Shown: piece after piece, positions 18,164-26,474 of the stretch
Numbering within the stretch: position 1 is the first letter of the stretch
Layout of the letters: the number at the start of each line of letters is the position of its first letter
The notes under the pieces: model-generated
Told to the model about the DNA's origin: nothing
Seen by the model: the letters and a program-made list of their open reading frames with translations, nothing else
The model's database searches: none
Origin: Bacteroidota bacterium
Lineage (GTDB): Bacteria; Bacteroidota; Bacteroidia; Chitinophagales; Chitinophagaceae
Assembly (NCBI GenBank): GCA_018267955.1
Contig: JAFDXL010000009.1
Location: forward strand, 186,001 to 250,000
Direction: 5' to 3'
Length of the DNA: 64,000 bases
Program-made: the position numbers and the translations under genes

Positions 18164-18553
18164 TCATTTATCCGTTGAACCCATAGTTATGTATGGAGGA
18201 ATTTTTTCCCAGGTTCGTCCATTCAATGTTTTTAATGAGTCTGGTATAACATACCGGGGATAAAAATCGCATTCATCAGGATTGGATGAGAGAAATTTAA
18301 TTATAACATATTGACCAGTGTCAATCCCGTGTTCGTAAGTAATTCCGTCTATACGATGCAGTTTATTATTATACCAATGTTCGATGTACACTCTTCGGCC
18401 ATGTGCCACAGCTTGTATTCTAACAATTTTACCAACGCCATAAATTCCATTCCTATCTAATTCTTTCATGGAATAAAGGGAATAGACCGCCATGATAATA
18501 AGTATTAAAGCGGCCAGGCCAAGCACTTTTTTATTTGCTTTTTTTGTTGACAT
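18164..18553 (-). CDS. Small membrane-anchored hypothetical protein
   Basis: A 129-residue protein from ATG 18553 (MSTKKANKKVLG); the frame extends 14 residues further, but that part overlaps a palindromic repeat and lacks the usual Lys-rich lead to the membrane segment. Residues about 10-28 form one transmembrane helix, and the rest is a small extracytoplasmic beta-rich domain (KIVRIQAVAHGRRVYIEHWY). Similar in style to DUF3592-like proteins. Flanked by two different REP-like palindromes (18121-18138 and 18583-18601). Confidence 0.65.
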   Translation of the reverse strand: MSTKKANKKVLGLAALILIIMAVYSLYSMKELDRNGIYGVGKIVRIQAVAHGRRVYIEHWYNNKLHRIDGITYEHGIDTGQYVIIKFLSSNPDECDFYPRYVIPDSLKTLNGRTWEKIPPYITMGSTDK

Positions 18554-18582
18554 TTGACAAAACCTTATTAAGCATATTCTCG

Positions 18583-18601
18583 TCCTCGTTTGCAACGAGG
18601 A
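18583..18601. repeat. REP-like palindrome, family 1 copy 1
   Basis: TCCTCGTT and AACGAGGA around TGC; a second small hairpin (GCGTT/AACGC) follows at 18614-18626. Further copies are at 19496-19514 and 21245-21263, all preceded by ATTCTCG and followed by TGCA. Confidence 0.72.
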
Positions 18602-18669
18602 TGCATCGTCATAGCGTTTTCAACGCATGGAAGTAATTCTGGAATATACATTTATATCAATAAAGCGGT

Positions 18670-19155
18670 TTATTTATTATTTGATGGATGAACCGCTTCA
18701 TATGTCCAGGCACTAACAAATAGCATCACCTTCGCAAGGTCATATTCCCGGTTATCTATTAGAAAGCTATTATCCTGTGTATGAATACGTCGCCCGCTGT
18801 CATCTAATATCACAAATACCGGAAACCCAAATCTATCCGGGTATTCCAAGGTTTTCATCAATTCACTATTCTTATTTTCCTTACTATAGTTTACGTACAC
18901 TACTTCGTAGCTTTTATGTATATAGCTTTTTAAAACCGTGTTAGATTCAATAAAATTGTGAAATGCCAGGCACCATTCGCACCAGTTGCCGCCAATTTGT
19001 ATTAATACATGTTTCTTTTCTTGCCGGGCTTTGGCTATAGCCTCATATACATCTTTTTTAGCGTCCGCATTAGGATTATAGACTTGGTTCTCTTCTTGCG
19101 AAAAAGCAGTTGCAGCAAGAAGACAAAGCACAATAATGAAGATCCTTCTTTTCAT
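18670..19155 (-). CDS. Periplasmic thioredoxin-family protein
   Basis: A 161-residue protein with a signal peptide (LLAATAFSQ, about residue 20) and a thioredoxin-like domain with the redox motif Cys59-Glu-Trp-Cys62 in IGGNWCEWCLAFHNF. The cis-Pro segment is FGFPVFVILDDSG. It resembles DUF255/thioredoxin_7 type proteins acting on disulfides in the periplasm. The upstream 75-residue membrane protein ends 5 bp before it, so both are co-transcribed. Confidence 0.88.
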   Translation of the reverse strand: MKRRIFIIVLCLLAATAFSQEENQVYNPNADAKKDVYEAIAKARQEKKHVLIQIGGNWCEWCLAFHNFIESNTVLKSYIHKSYEVVYVNYSKENKNSELMKTLEYPDRFGFPVFVILDDSGRRIHTQDNSFLIDNREYDLAKVMLFVSAWTYEAVHPSNNK

Positions 19156-19160
19156 TTGAT

Positions 19161-19388
19161 TTAAATCTTTCCTTTCAGCGTATCGTGTCCGTTGGCATGA
19201 TTAAGTGCTTGTAATACCTCTTCAGAAGAGACACCCTGCTTTTCTGCCATTCGCGAAAGAAGAAATAGTTGTGCACGCTGTATATTGATTCTTTCTGTTA
19301 ATCTATGATAGACGCCAGTAAGGAAATATCCAAGAACCAAAGCTATCGCAGCAGCGATGATGTAGATAAGTAGTGAGGGAGATTCCAT
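19161..19388 (-). CDS. Small single-pass membrane protein
   Basis: A 75-residue protein with one hydrophobic segment at about residues 6-26 (LLIYIIAAAIALVLGYFLTG) and a charged helical cytoplasmic tail containing SSEEVLQALNHANG. Located 5 bp upstream of the periplasmic thioredoxin gene in the same direction, which supports it being a real gene. No family recognised. Confidence 0.6.
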   Translation of the reverse strand: MESPSLLIYIIAAAIALVLGYFLTGVYHRLTERINIQRAQLFLLSRMAEKQGVSSEEVLQALNHANGHDTLKGKI

Positions 19389-19495
19389 AGTTAATGTTGT
19401 TGTTTAAGTCGTTTACGTGTTTATAAATATACATCACCTGTTATGTAATTCAAGTGGTTATTATTACATCGTAAATGAGAATTTTCCCATTCTCG

Positions 19496-19514
19496 TCCTC
19501 GTTTGCAATGAGGA
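19496..19514. repeat. REP-like palindrome, family 1 copy 2
   Basis: TCCTCGTT/AATGAGGA around TGC, one G-T wobble relative to copy 1, with the same ATTCTCG and TGCA flanks. It sits between the genes at 19161 and 19569. Confidence 0.7.
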
Positions 19515-19568
19515 TGCACCGTCACAGTGTTTTTTAAGTTCGGCATAGTCTTTCAACCAATCAACCAA

Positions 19569-21152
19569 CTAAAGGGCAACTTGCAGTTTAATGCCATAGC
19601 TGCCTTGCGTTCCTAATACCTGTAATAGATATTGCCCCGATGTCACATTGTTATTGAGCACCAATGCATCTTTATGTTTGCCGGCACTTTTTCTTTGCTC
19701 CTGCTCAAATACCTGCACCGTACGTCCGCTCATATCAACGAGCTTAAAGGTCAATATCTCTTCTTTCTCAGTTTCGTAGGCAATATTTATAACGCCTGAT
19801 ACCGGGTTGGGGTACACCACAGGTTTGTTTTCTGCTGCCAGGTGCAGGATGCCCAGTTCCAGGCCCGATAAGTATCGTAGCAATGTAAAGTCGTACGTTA
19901 GGTCTACAGCCCAGTCCGAACTATAACCTCCTACTACAATACTACGGTTGGGGGTTATGGTAGCCGCCTGTCCTACTGACTGGCGGCCAACGTTAGTGGT
20001 ATCTTTCCCATTTACCCCGAAAGTATTGTCTAAAATGCCGTCTTTAGTATATCGGGCTATAGCAAATGTATTAGCCTGGTTGCCGGCGCCGGGGCTGGCA
20101 TATCCTGCTATGTATAGTTTATCATCGTCCTGCACCAATAGCTCCTGCGCCCAGCATTGAGCACTGCCGAAAGTAGTGATCATATATCCGTCATTACCAA
20201 AAGAACTATCGGTGGTTCCATCTGTAAGCAGCCTTGTTAAGTAAAAGAACGAACCTGTTCCGCTATCGCACGTAGCACTTACCACTATCTTATTATCAGA
20301 CTGTAGTCCTATACCCGTCACCTCTCCAATATATTTTTGGTTTGTGGTCAGCAGTACCAGGCCATCTTTGCCAAAGCTGCTATCCACATCTCCATTTGAG
20401 GTGTAGCGCGTAACAGCCATGCGTGTATCAGGGTTCGTTGGCCATATATATACATACCCGCCTGCAAGTACTTTACCATCCTTTTGCAACGCTATTGTAT
20501 GGGTGATTGCAGAAAAACTATCCTGCCGCCTGGATGCATTGCCGGTAATGCCAAAGCTGCTATCGATCTGTCCGTTTTGCAGGCAGCGGATCACGTCAAA
20601 TTTGGCAGCTGTATCATTGAGTGTGGCCATCAATATCTTTTGGTCTGGTGCTATTATCATCTTAAAAAGATAATGATGAAGTATCACCGCATCACCGGCA
20701 GTACCAAAGCTGGTATCCTTAGTGCCGTCGGGTTTATACCGGTTCGCAACGATATAAAAAAGATAGTTCGAATCCATACGGTAATCTGCCAGCAGGATGT
20801 TTTCTATACCCGATAATTTCTGAATACTTACTAAACCCGTCTTAGAAATCCCTATACCGGGGTAAGCCGTTTGTACATTACCGTTATTTCCAAAAGTCCT
20901 GTCAATACTTCCATCGGTATTATACCTTAACATCACCGAACGCGTACCCGGTGTAACAGAGCCAAAATAACCGCCAGCTATTATCTTCCCGTCCGATTGG
21001 CAAGCTAATGAGATTACCTGTTCACCGGCTCCATACCGGATAGTGGTTACTACTTTCCCTTTTTGGCCGAAGTTCATATCCAGCCCGTTTCCCTGTGCAT
21101 AGCAATAACCGGCTGCGGATATCATCAACATGAAGGCTACAATTTTTTTCAT
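19569..21152 (-). CDS. Delta-60 repeat secreted protein with T9SS type A sorting domain
   Basis: A 527-residue protein with a signal peptide (SAAGYCYAQ) and about seven delta-60 repeats, each with the pattern QSDGKI(I/V)..G......RY...G..D..FG..G (for example QKDGKVLAGGYVY). They form a propeller-like domain over residues about 22-430. The C-terminal 80 residues are a Por-secretion tail (VVYPNPVSGVINIAY, GQYLLQVLGTQGSY). It is therefore exported by Sec and then T9SS. Ligand unknown. Confidence 0.92.
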   Translation of the reverse strand: MKKIVAFMLMISAAGYCYAQGNGLDMNFGQKGKVVTTIRYGAGEQVISLACQSDGKIIAGGYFGSVTPGTRSVMLRYNTDGSIDRTFGNNGNVQTAYPGIGISKTGLVSIQKLSGIENILLADYRMDSNYLFYIVANRYKPDGTKDTSFGTAGDAVILHHYLFKMIIAPDQKILMATLNDTAAKFDVIRCLQNGQIDSSFGITGNASRRQDSFSAITHTIALQKDGKVLAGGYVYIWPTNPDTRMAVTRYTSNGDVDSSFGKDGLVLLTTNQKYIGEVTGIGLQSDNKIVVSATCDSGTGSFFYLTRLLTDGTTDSSFGNDGYMITTFGSAQCWAQELLVQDDDKLYIAGYASPGAGNQANTFAIARYTKDGILDNTFGVNGKDTTNVGRQSVGQAATITPNRSIVVGGYSSDWAVDLTYDFTLLRYLSGLELGILHLAAENKPVVYPNPVSGVINIAYETEKEEILTFKLVDMSGRTVQVFEQEQRKSAGKHKDALVLNNNVTSGQYLLQVLGTQGSYGIKLQVAL

Positions 21153-21516
21153 GATCTCGGATTTTTAGCTGTGTGCAATCTATAAATATCATGGAAGAGT
21201 ACAAAACAACGTTATTACTCCACCAGTCCATCCGCCCATTCTCGTCTTCGTTTGCAGCGAGGATGCAAAATTTCGCTCGATGCCAGGCTCCATAATCATT
21301 ATAGAAACTTGATGACACATACTCATAATCAGCCTGTTTAAGAAAGTGAAGCTGCATACTTAGCCAACTAAGTTCTAAGCAGTATTAAAACCGTATTGTC
21401 ACAAAAAAATTACATACCGACCAGATAGGTGACGGAAAGTGGCATGGTTTATGGTCAAAGAAACTTATGTGTTTGATTTGATAGGCTAGATAGTACATGC
21501 TATAAAAACTAAAATC
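21153..21516. other. Intergenic region between divergent T9SS cargo genes
   Basis: A 364-bp gap between two divergently transcribed secreted-protein genes. It contains REP-like palindrome copy 3 of family 1 (21245-21263). Short reading frames here have no start context or recognisable content. Promoters for both genes are expected but no clear TAnnTTTG pair was found. Confidence 0.5.
21245..21263. repeat. REP-like palindrome, family 1 copy 3
   Basis: TCTTCGTT/AGCGAGGA around TGC, preceded by CCCATTCTCG as in copy 2 and followed by TGCA. It is less symmetrical than copy 1. Confidence 0.62.
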
Positions 21517-23778
21517 ATGCGAGTTTTTTTACCCCTTGTGATGTCGTTGATGTCATTAATCAGTCTTGCGCAACGGAACAACACCCATTGGTGTTTTGGA
21601 CAAAATTCAGGCTTGTTATTCCAAGGGAATACTTCTGGCGCGGCTCCGGCTAATATTTTCGGGCCAATAAAATTTTATCCTGTTATCAATACTTCAGGAG
21701 GAAGTGCAACTGTAAGTCATACAAGTACAGGAAATTTGCTTTTCTATTTCAATAAGGGAGATCTGTATGACAGGAACTATAAACCTATGCCTAATGGTAA
21801 AGGTATTAGTGCAGATACAACAGGTAATACTACACAAGGTGCATGCATTGTGCCTGTTGTTCATGATCCCAGAAAATTCTATGTTTTTACATTGGGGGGT
21901 GCAAATGGCTTGCTCGCATATTCAGTCGTTGATACAACATTACGCAGCGGTTTGGGTGATGTAGTCGCCGGTCAAAAGTTTATCAATATCGATAGTGGTT
22001 TTTCTGAAGCCATGACGGTTACAGAAGGGTGTAAAGGTTATTGGCTTATTGTCTACAATAAACTTAACTCCAATTTTTACGCCTATAAAATTGCTTCATC
22101 CGGTATTAATTTTAGCCCTGTTGTCTCAGTTGCTACGTATCCTAAACCACCGGGAAGTTCAATGTCAATCAAATTATCACCTGATCGACGGTTATTGGGA
22201 CTGGCAGCTATAAATGGCAGTTTTGTTGCAATGCATAATTTTGACGCGAGAACCGGACGGATCACTAACGCAAGGTTGATAGATACCAGTATGAGCAGCG
22301 CTGCCGGGTTTTATGGATGCGATTTTTCATCAGATAGCCGACGATTTTATGCAACTGCACCTAATAGAAAAGATATTTATCAATACGATCTCACACAGGC
22401 TACCACTAATGCTATAATCGCTTCAAAGAACATTGTTCATCATGATACGCTTGCGCCCGGCGGTATGCAGTTAGGACCTGACGGAAACGTATATGTGGCA
22501 TTGATCAATACGCAAAGAGTAGATAGAATTACTAATGCTAATGATTTGTTTCCGGGTTGTGCATATAGCCAGGTGTCACCTTATAATCCTACAAGTACTG
22601 TACTATGGGGCCTCCCTCAAAGAGTACCGCGTGCAATATTTCAAAGAGCAGATAGTGCCTTTGTTAGTATTAAGGATAAAACAGATTGTCTAAATCCGTC
22701 AACTGTGATATATGGCCCGGAGGGCATGGCTTGGTATAAATGGCAGGATGGGAGTATGAATGATAGTTTTGTAACAAATACATCTGGTGTCTATTGGGTT
22801 ACTGCGTACGATGGATGCGCGACTTTTATTGATAGTATTTCGGTGGGAGGTTTTTCGTCTTATGAAAATCATACCGTAAATGATAGTATTTGTCCGGGTA
22901 AATCTTTGATCCTTTTTCATTACAGAGATCTGGATCAATCTGGTGCTAATTGGCTTTGGAATACAGGCAGCATCAACGATAGTCTTACCGTTTCGGCCGC
23001 GGGAAAATATTGGGTTGTTATGAAGAACAAAACATGCCATTTGTCTATAGATACATTCAATATCAAAAGCATATTTACAGATTATACCTTAGCGCCAGAT
23101 ACCATTATCTGCCCAGGTGACACCATAAATTTACTTGCCGGTAGCTTCCCCCAAAACACGAAAATAGTTTGGAGTGGCGGAGATACAGGAGTAGTTACTA
23201 AAGTGTATAATAGAGGCAATTACTTTTTTGATGCTATGTATGACGGGTGTAAGATTAGTGATACTATTGGAGTTACCGAGTACGCTACACCTAGAATAGA
23301 ATTAGGAGACGACAGAGAAATATGTTACGGAGAATTATTGCTTCTTCCTGTAAACGACACATCTGCAAATGGAGATAAGTTTATTTGGCAGGATGGCAGC
23401 ACCGAGAGGAGTTTTACTGTAGCAGAAACAGGTACCTATTATGTAGAAGTAGTTGGCCGTTGTCAGACGGTTAGAGATACCGTAGAAATAACAGTAAACC
23501 CATGTAATATTTTCTTTCCATCGGCATTTTCACCAAATGGTGACGGAGAAAACGATATTGCTCGTCTTATTGGTGATATAGCGAATGTCAAAAACTTCGA
23601 AATACATATTTTCAATCGCTGGGGACAGGAAGTATTTGTCAGTACAGATGTATATTTTGGTTGGGACGGAACGTTTAAATCAAAACCAGCTGAAATGGGA
23701 GCTTATTACTATTACATGAAATTCAAGTACCGTGACAAAAATGAAATGATAAAAAGTGATATAACTTTGATAAAGTAA
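21517..23778 (+). CDS. Large secreted protein with T9SS type B (gliding-motility C-terminal) domain
   Basis: A 753-residue protein with a signal peptide (LMSLISLAQ). Residues about 25-370 look like a WD40/propeller-type domain (HWCFGQNSGLLFQG, LSPDRRLLGLAA, QLGPDGNVYVAL). Residues about 390-660 contain Ig-like repeats with the pattern W.DGS...(S/F).(V/T)...G.Y(W/Y)V. The last 90 residues are the gliding-motility-associated C-terminal domain (FFPSAFSPNGDGENDIARL, FNRWGQEVF, GAYYYYMKFKY), the type B signal for T9SS. Function is probably surface attachment or binding. Confidence 0.92.
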   Translation: MRVFLPLVMSLMSLISLAQRNNTHWCFGQNSGLLFQGNTSGAAPANIFGPIKFYPVINTSGGSATVSHTSTGNLLFYFNKGDLYDRNYKPMPNGKGISADTTGNTTQGACIVPVVHDPRKFYVFTLGGANGLLAYSVVDTTLRSGLGDVVAGQKFINIDSGFSEAMTVTEGCKGYWLIVYNKLNSNFYAYKIASSGINFSPVVSVATYPKPPGSSMSIKLSPDRRLLGLAAINGSFVAMHNFDARTGRITNARLIDTSMSSAAGFYGCDFSSDSRRFYATAPNRKDIYQYDLTQATTNAIIASKNIVHHDTLAPGGMQLGPDGNVYVALINTQRVDRITNANDLFPGCAYSQVSPYNPTSTVLWGLPQRVPRAIFQRADSAFVSIKDKTDCLNPSTVIYGPEGMAWYKWQDGSMNDSFVTNTSGVYWVTAYDGCATFIDSISVGGFSSYENHTVNDSICPGKSLILFHYRDLDQSGANWLWNTGSINDSLTVSAAGKYWVVMKNKTCHLSIDTFNIKSIFTDYTLAPDTIICPGDTINLLAGSFPQNTKIVWSGGDTGVVTKVYNRGNYFFDAMYDGCKISDTIGVTEYATPRIELGDDREICYGELLLLPVNDTSANGDKFIWQDGSTERSFTVAETGTYYVEVVGRCQTVRDTVEITVNPCNIFFPSAFSPNGDGENDIARLIGDIANVKNFEIHIFNRWGQEVFVSTDVYFGWDGTFKSKPAEMGAYYYYMKFKYRDKNEMIKSDITLIK

Positions 23779-23821
23779 ATATTCCGCTCAGCCTAGTCTC
23801 CTCAACTACGCTGTGCAGGAA

Positions 23822-23839
23822 GCAAATCTCCCTATTTGC
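23822..23839. repeat. REP-like palindrome, family 2 copy 2
   Basis: GCAAAT and ATTTGC around CTCCCT, with right flank AATAAT like AATGAT in copy 1. Confidence 0.62.
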
Positions 23840-23948
23840 AATAATGGCTGCCAATAGCAACCTAGGTGCCGCTCAAGCTTCATCACTTTTGATTTTTGAC
23901 TTTTTACTTTTGAATTTGAAAACGCTTTCACTTTAAAACACTTTTTAA

Positions 23949-23981
23949 TTTTGATTTTTGACTTTTGAATTCCTACCTTTG
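23949..23981 (+). promoter_or_regulatory. Bacteroidota-type promoter before the terminase-like gene
   Basis: TTTTG at 23949-23953 (-33) and TACCTTTG at 23974-23981 (-7, consensus TAnnTTTG) are separated by 20 nt, the expected spacing. Transcription would start near 23988, which rules out a start codon at 23958. Confidence 0.7.
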
Positions 23982-24008
23982 TACAAATGTTCAATAAATC
24001 CTATACAC

Positions 24009-24578
24009 ATGACACCTTTTATCAAAACGATCCTCGCAGAGGAGGATCCCGCCGCGCGCGACAAAGCCTACAACGAGGCGGTTAAAGATTACAAAAAACT
24101 TTCTCCCCGCAAGCAACTCTTCATCGACCAGGTCATCCTTCATGGCAACCAAACCGCCGCTTATCAGACCGCTTACCCCAATTGCACCGCCGCAGCCGCA
24201 AAATCGAGCGCCAGCCGCCTCATGGCCGATCCTGTTATTGCAGCTTGTATTACCAAGGGCCGCAACAAAGCCCGGGTAATGGTGGCCGAGTTCCTGCGTC
24301 AGCGATGCCTGGCCAAGTTTGCCGATATATCGGAGAAGCGTGCCGTACTCACCCGCATCATCCGCGGAGATATTATGATCGAGAAAGAAGTGATCGACAA
24401 GTTTGGCGAAAAGCAGGTGGTAAAAGTGAAACCCGATCTCGATGAGCGCATTCGAGCCATTAACGCAGATGAAAAACTCGAGGCCAAATGGGAACGTCAG
24501 CTACCCCAGCTCATGAACATCTTCAATATCCTCGATGATCCGTATCAAACCCTCGAAGACTTTGATTCCTTAGATTAG
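24009..24578 (+). CDS. Orphan terminase small subunit-like protein
   Basis: A 189-residue protein from ATG 24009 (MTPFIKTILAEED); a longer frame to 23958 would begin upstream of the promoter. Residues about 35-110 fit the phage terminase small subunit (KKLSPRKQLFIDQVILHG, NQTAAYQTAYPNCTAAAAKS, ASRLMADPVIAACI), the DNA-recognition part of phage packaging motors. No large terminase, portal or capsid genes are nearby, so it is a remnant or a domesticated DNA-binding protein. Codon use is GC-rich relative to its flanks. Confidence 0.82.
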   Translation: MTPFIKTILAEEDPAARDKAYNEAVKDYKKLSPRKQLFIDQVILHGNQTAAYQTAYPNCTAAAAKSSASRLMADPVIAACITKGRNKARVMVAEFLRQRCLAKFADISEKRAVLTRIIRGDIMIEKEVIDKFGEKQVVKVKPDLDERIRAINADEKLEAKWERQLPQLMNIFNILDDPYQTLEDFDSLD

Positions 24579-24720
24579 GTTAACAAAGGTTAGCAAAAGA
24601 TAGCAAACGTTATCAAAGGTTAGCAGTAGGGTAGCCGCGATGCTGTACGGATGGGCGCCCCGCTGCTAACCTTCAGGTCAGCAACCGGTCAGCAGCAGGT
24701 TAACAAAGGTTAGCAATTCA
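24576..24720. repeat. Degenerate GTTAGCAAAG iterated region
   Basis: Repeated words of the form GTTA(A/G)CAAAGGTTAGCA occur at 24578-24625 and 24698-24716, and related (G)TCAGCA words lie between them. They start just after the terminase-like stop codon. The pattern resembles protein-binding iterons or slipped-strand duplications. Confidence 0.6.
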
Positions 24721-24760
24721 GTCAGCAGGCTACAGTTTGCAGTAAGCAGTTTGCAATTGG

Positions 24761-24836
24761 TATCCAGTATCAAGATCTAGTATCCAGAATCAAGCATCCA
24801 ATATCCAGAATCCAGCATCCAGTATCCCGCATCAAG
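24761..24836. repeat. Heptanucleotide tandem repeat (11 units)
   Basis: The tract divides into 7-bp units of consensus (T/A/C)ATCCAG: TATCCAG, TATCAAG, ATCTAG (6 bp), TATCCAG, AATCAAG, CATCCAA, TATCCAG, AATCCAG, CATCCAG, TATCCCG, CATCAAG. It ends 7 bp before the -33 element of the pyrR promoter. Confidence 0.82.
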
Positions 24837-24842
24837 CAACCA

Positions 24843-24874
24843 TTTTGACTTTCCACCCCGAAACACTATTTTTG
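24843..24874 (+). promoter_or_regulatory. Promoter of pyrR-pyrB
   Basis: TTTTG at 24843-24847 (-33) and TATTTTTG at 24867-24874 (-7) with a 19-nt spacer. Transcription would start about 24881, only some 12 nt before the TTG start of pyrR. Confidence 0.7.
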
Positions 24875-24892
24875 CTAAAATCCCACGTACAG

Positions 24893-25426
24893 TTGAAGAC
24901 CCTGCTTGATAATAAGCAACTCGACATTACTCTGCAACGCCTGGCTCATCAATTAGTTGAGAACCACCTTCAATTTAAAGATACTGTGATCATTGGCATA
25001 CAGCCCCGCGGCATCTGGCTATCAGACCGTATCGCAGCCATTGTATCCCGTATCACCAAAGAGAAGAACATCCCATACGGCAAGCTGGATATTACCTTCT
25101 ACCGCGACGATGTGCACCAGGCAGGCCAGGAAATGAACGTACCCTCATCTACCGATATAGATTTCAGCATAGAGAACAGGAACGTGATACTGGTAGACGA
25201 TGTGCTGCATACCGGCCGCACCATCCGCAGCGCTATGGATGCCCTGATCGATTTCGGCAGGCCCAAAAGCGTAGAGCTGCTGGTACTGATAGACCGCCGC
25301 TTCAGCCGCGAGCTTCCTATACAACCCGATTACGTAGGCCAGACGGTAGACACTATCATCACCCAGAAGGTAAAAGTGCACTGGAAGGAAAAAGACGGTA
25401 AAGACGAAGTTGTATTGATCGATTAA
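24893..25426 (+). CDS. pyrR: PyrR: pyrimidine operon regulator / uracil phosphoribosyltransferase-like
   Basis: A 177-residue protein from TTG 24893 (reading MKTLLDNKQLDIT), the usual PyrR length. A further upstream TTG at 24845 lies inside the promoter -33 element and would put the start before the transcription start. The PRPP-binding loop is VILVDDVLHTGRTIRSA at about residues 98-114, with IGIQPRGIWL near 43. In other bacteria PyrR binds UMP and attenuates pyr transcription; no attenuator hairpin is evident here because the leader is very short. pyrB follows 11 bp later. Confidence 0.94.
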   Translation: MKTLLDNKQLDITLQRLAHQLVENHLQFKDTVIIGIQPRGIWLSDRIAAIVSRITKEKNIPYGKLDITFYRDDVHQAGQEMNVPSSTDIDFSIENRNVILVDDVLHTGRTIRSAMDALIDFGRPKSVELLVLIDRRFSRELPIQPDYVGQTVDTIITQKVKVHWKEKDGKDEVVLID

Positions 25427-25437
25427 AAAAAGTTGAA

Positions 25438-26367
25438 ATGTCGCTATCTGTAAAACATCTGTTAGGTATTAAAGAACTGCAGCCGGGGGATATCCAGACC
25501 ATCTTCCGCACGGCAGATAATTTTAAACAGGTATTACAAAGGCAGATAAAGAAAGTACCTACACTTAGGGATACTACTATAGCCAATATATTTTTTGAGA
25601 ACTCCACCCGTACCCGCATCTCTTTTGAGCTGGCAGAGAAAAGGCTCAGTGCAGATGTGGTCAATTTCTCGGCCTCGGGTTCTTCGGTATCCAAAGGGGA
25701 AACCCTCATAGATACCGTTCATAATATCCTCGCCATGAAGGTGGATATGATCGTGATGCGCCACTCGGCGAGCGGTGCACCTTGGTTCCTGTCCAACCAT
25801 ACAGATGCCAGCATCATCAACGCAGGCGATGGTATCAACGAGCATCCTACACAGGCCCTGCTCGATGCCTTCTCTATACGCGAGCGCCTTGGCGAGCTGA
25901 AGGGAAAGCGTATCGCCATCATCGGCGACATCATGCACTCCCGCGTGGCGCTGAGCAATATATATTGCCTGGGCAAGCTGGGGGCAGAGGTAATGGTGGC
26001 CGGCCCGCCAACACTGATACCTAAGCATATAGAAAAGATGGGCGTGAAGGTAGAGTATGATGTAAAGAAAGCCCTGAAATGGTGCGAGGTAGCCAACGTA
26101 TTGCGCATCCAGCTGGAGCGCCAGCACAAACCATTATTTTCAACACTTAGGGAATACTCATTATACTACGGTATCAATAAACAAATGCTGGATGACCTGC
26201 AGAAAGAGGTACTCATCATGCACCCCGGTCCTATCAACCGTGGGGTAGAGTTGAACTCAGATGTGGCCGACAGCAAGCAGTCCATCATCCTCAACCAGGT
26301 AGAAAATGGCGTAGCCATCCGTATGGCTGTAATCTACCTGCTTTCCGGTAAAAGAGAGCTGGAATAG
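25438..26367 (+). CDS. pyrB: Aspartate carbamoyltransferase catalytic subunit
   Basis: A 309-residue enzyme joining carbamoyl phosphate and aspartate to carbamoyl-aspartate, the committed step of pyrimidine synthesis. The carbamoyl-phosphate loop is FFENSTRTRISFELAEKR near residue 55, the HPTQALLDAF segment near 136, and HPGPINRGVEL near 263. Length and motifs are those of the class with separate or no regulatory subunit; pyrI is not in the window. Co-transcribed with pyrR. Confidence 0.97.
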   Translation: MSLSVKHLLGIKELQPGDIQTIFRTADNFKQVLQRQIKKVPTLRDTTIANIFFENSTRTRISFELAEKRLSADVVNFSASGSSVSKGETLIDTVHNILAMKVDMIVMRHSASGAPWFLSNHTDASIINAGDGINEHPTQALLDAFSIRERLGELKGKRIAIIGDIMHSRVALSNIYCLGKLGAEVMVAGPPTLIPKHIEKMGVKVEYDVKKALKWCEVANVLRIQLERQHKPLFSTLREYSLYYGINKQMLDDLQKEVLIMHPGPINRGVELNSDVADSKQSIILNQVENGVAIRMAVIYLLSGKRELE

Positions 26368-26406
26368 TGGGTTACCCACATAGCTTTCCGCTTTGCGTAC
26401 AAATCG

Positions 26407-26414
26407 TATCTTTG
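26407..26414 (+). promoter_or_regulatory. -7 element before accD
   Basis: TATCTTTG matches TAnnTTTG, 61 bp before the accD start; the -33 region has only TTT at 26385-26387 (spacing 19). Confidence 0.5.
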
Positions 26415-26474
26415 TAACCGTTTTGCCGTTTTTTTAAGATTGTCAGAACTTATTTTTAACTAATATCAACAAAC

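Noticed and set aside
23958-24008. Longer N-terminus for the terminase-like protein
   Set aside because: A well-spaced promoter lies within this stretch, so the start at 24009 is preferred.
24845-24892. Longer pyrR with a TTG at 24845
   Set aside because: The TTG is part of the -33 element; family length supports the TTG at 24893.
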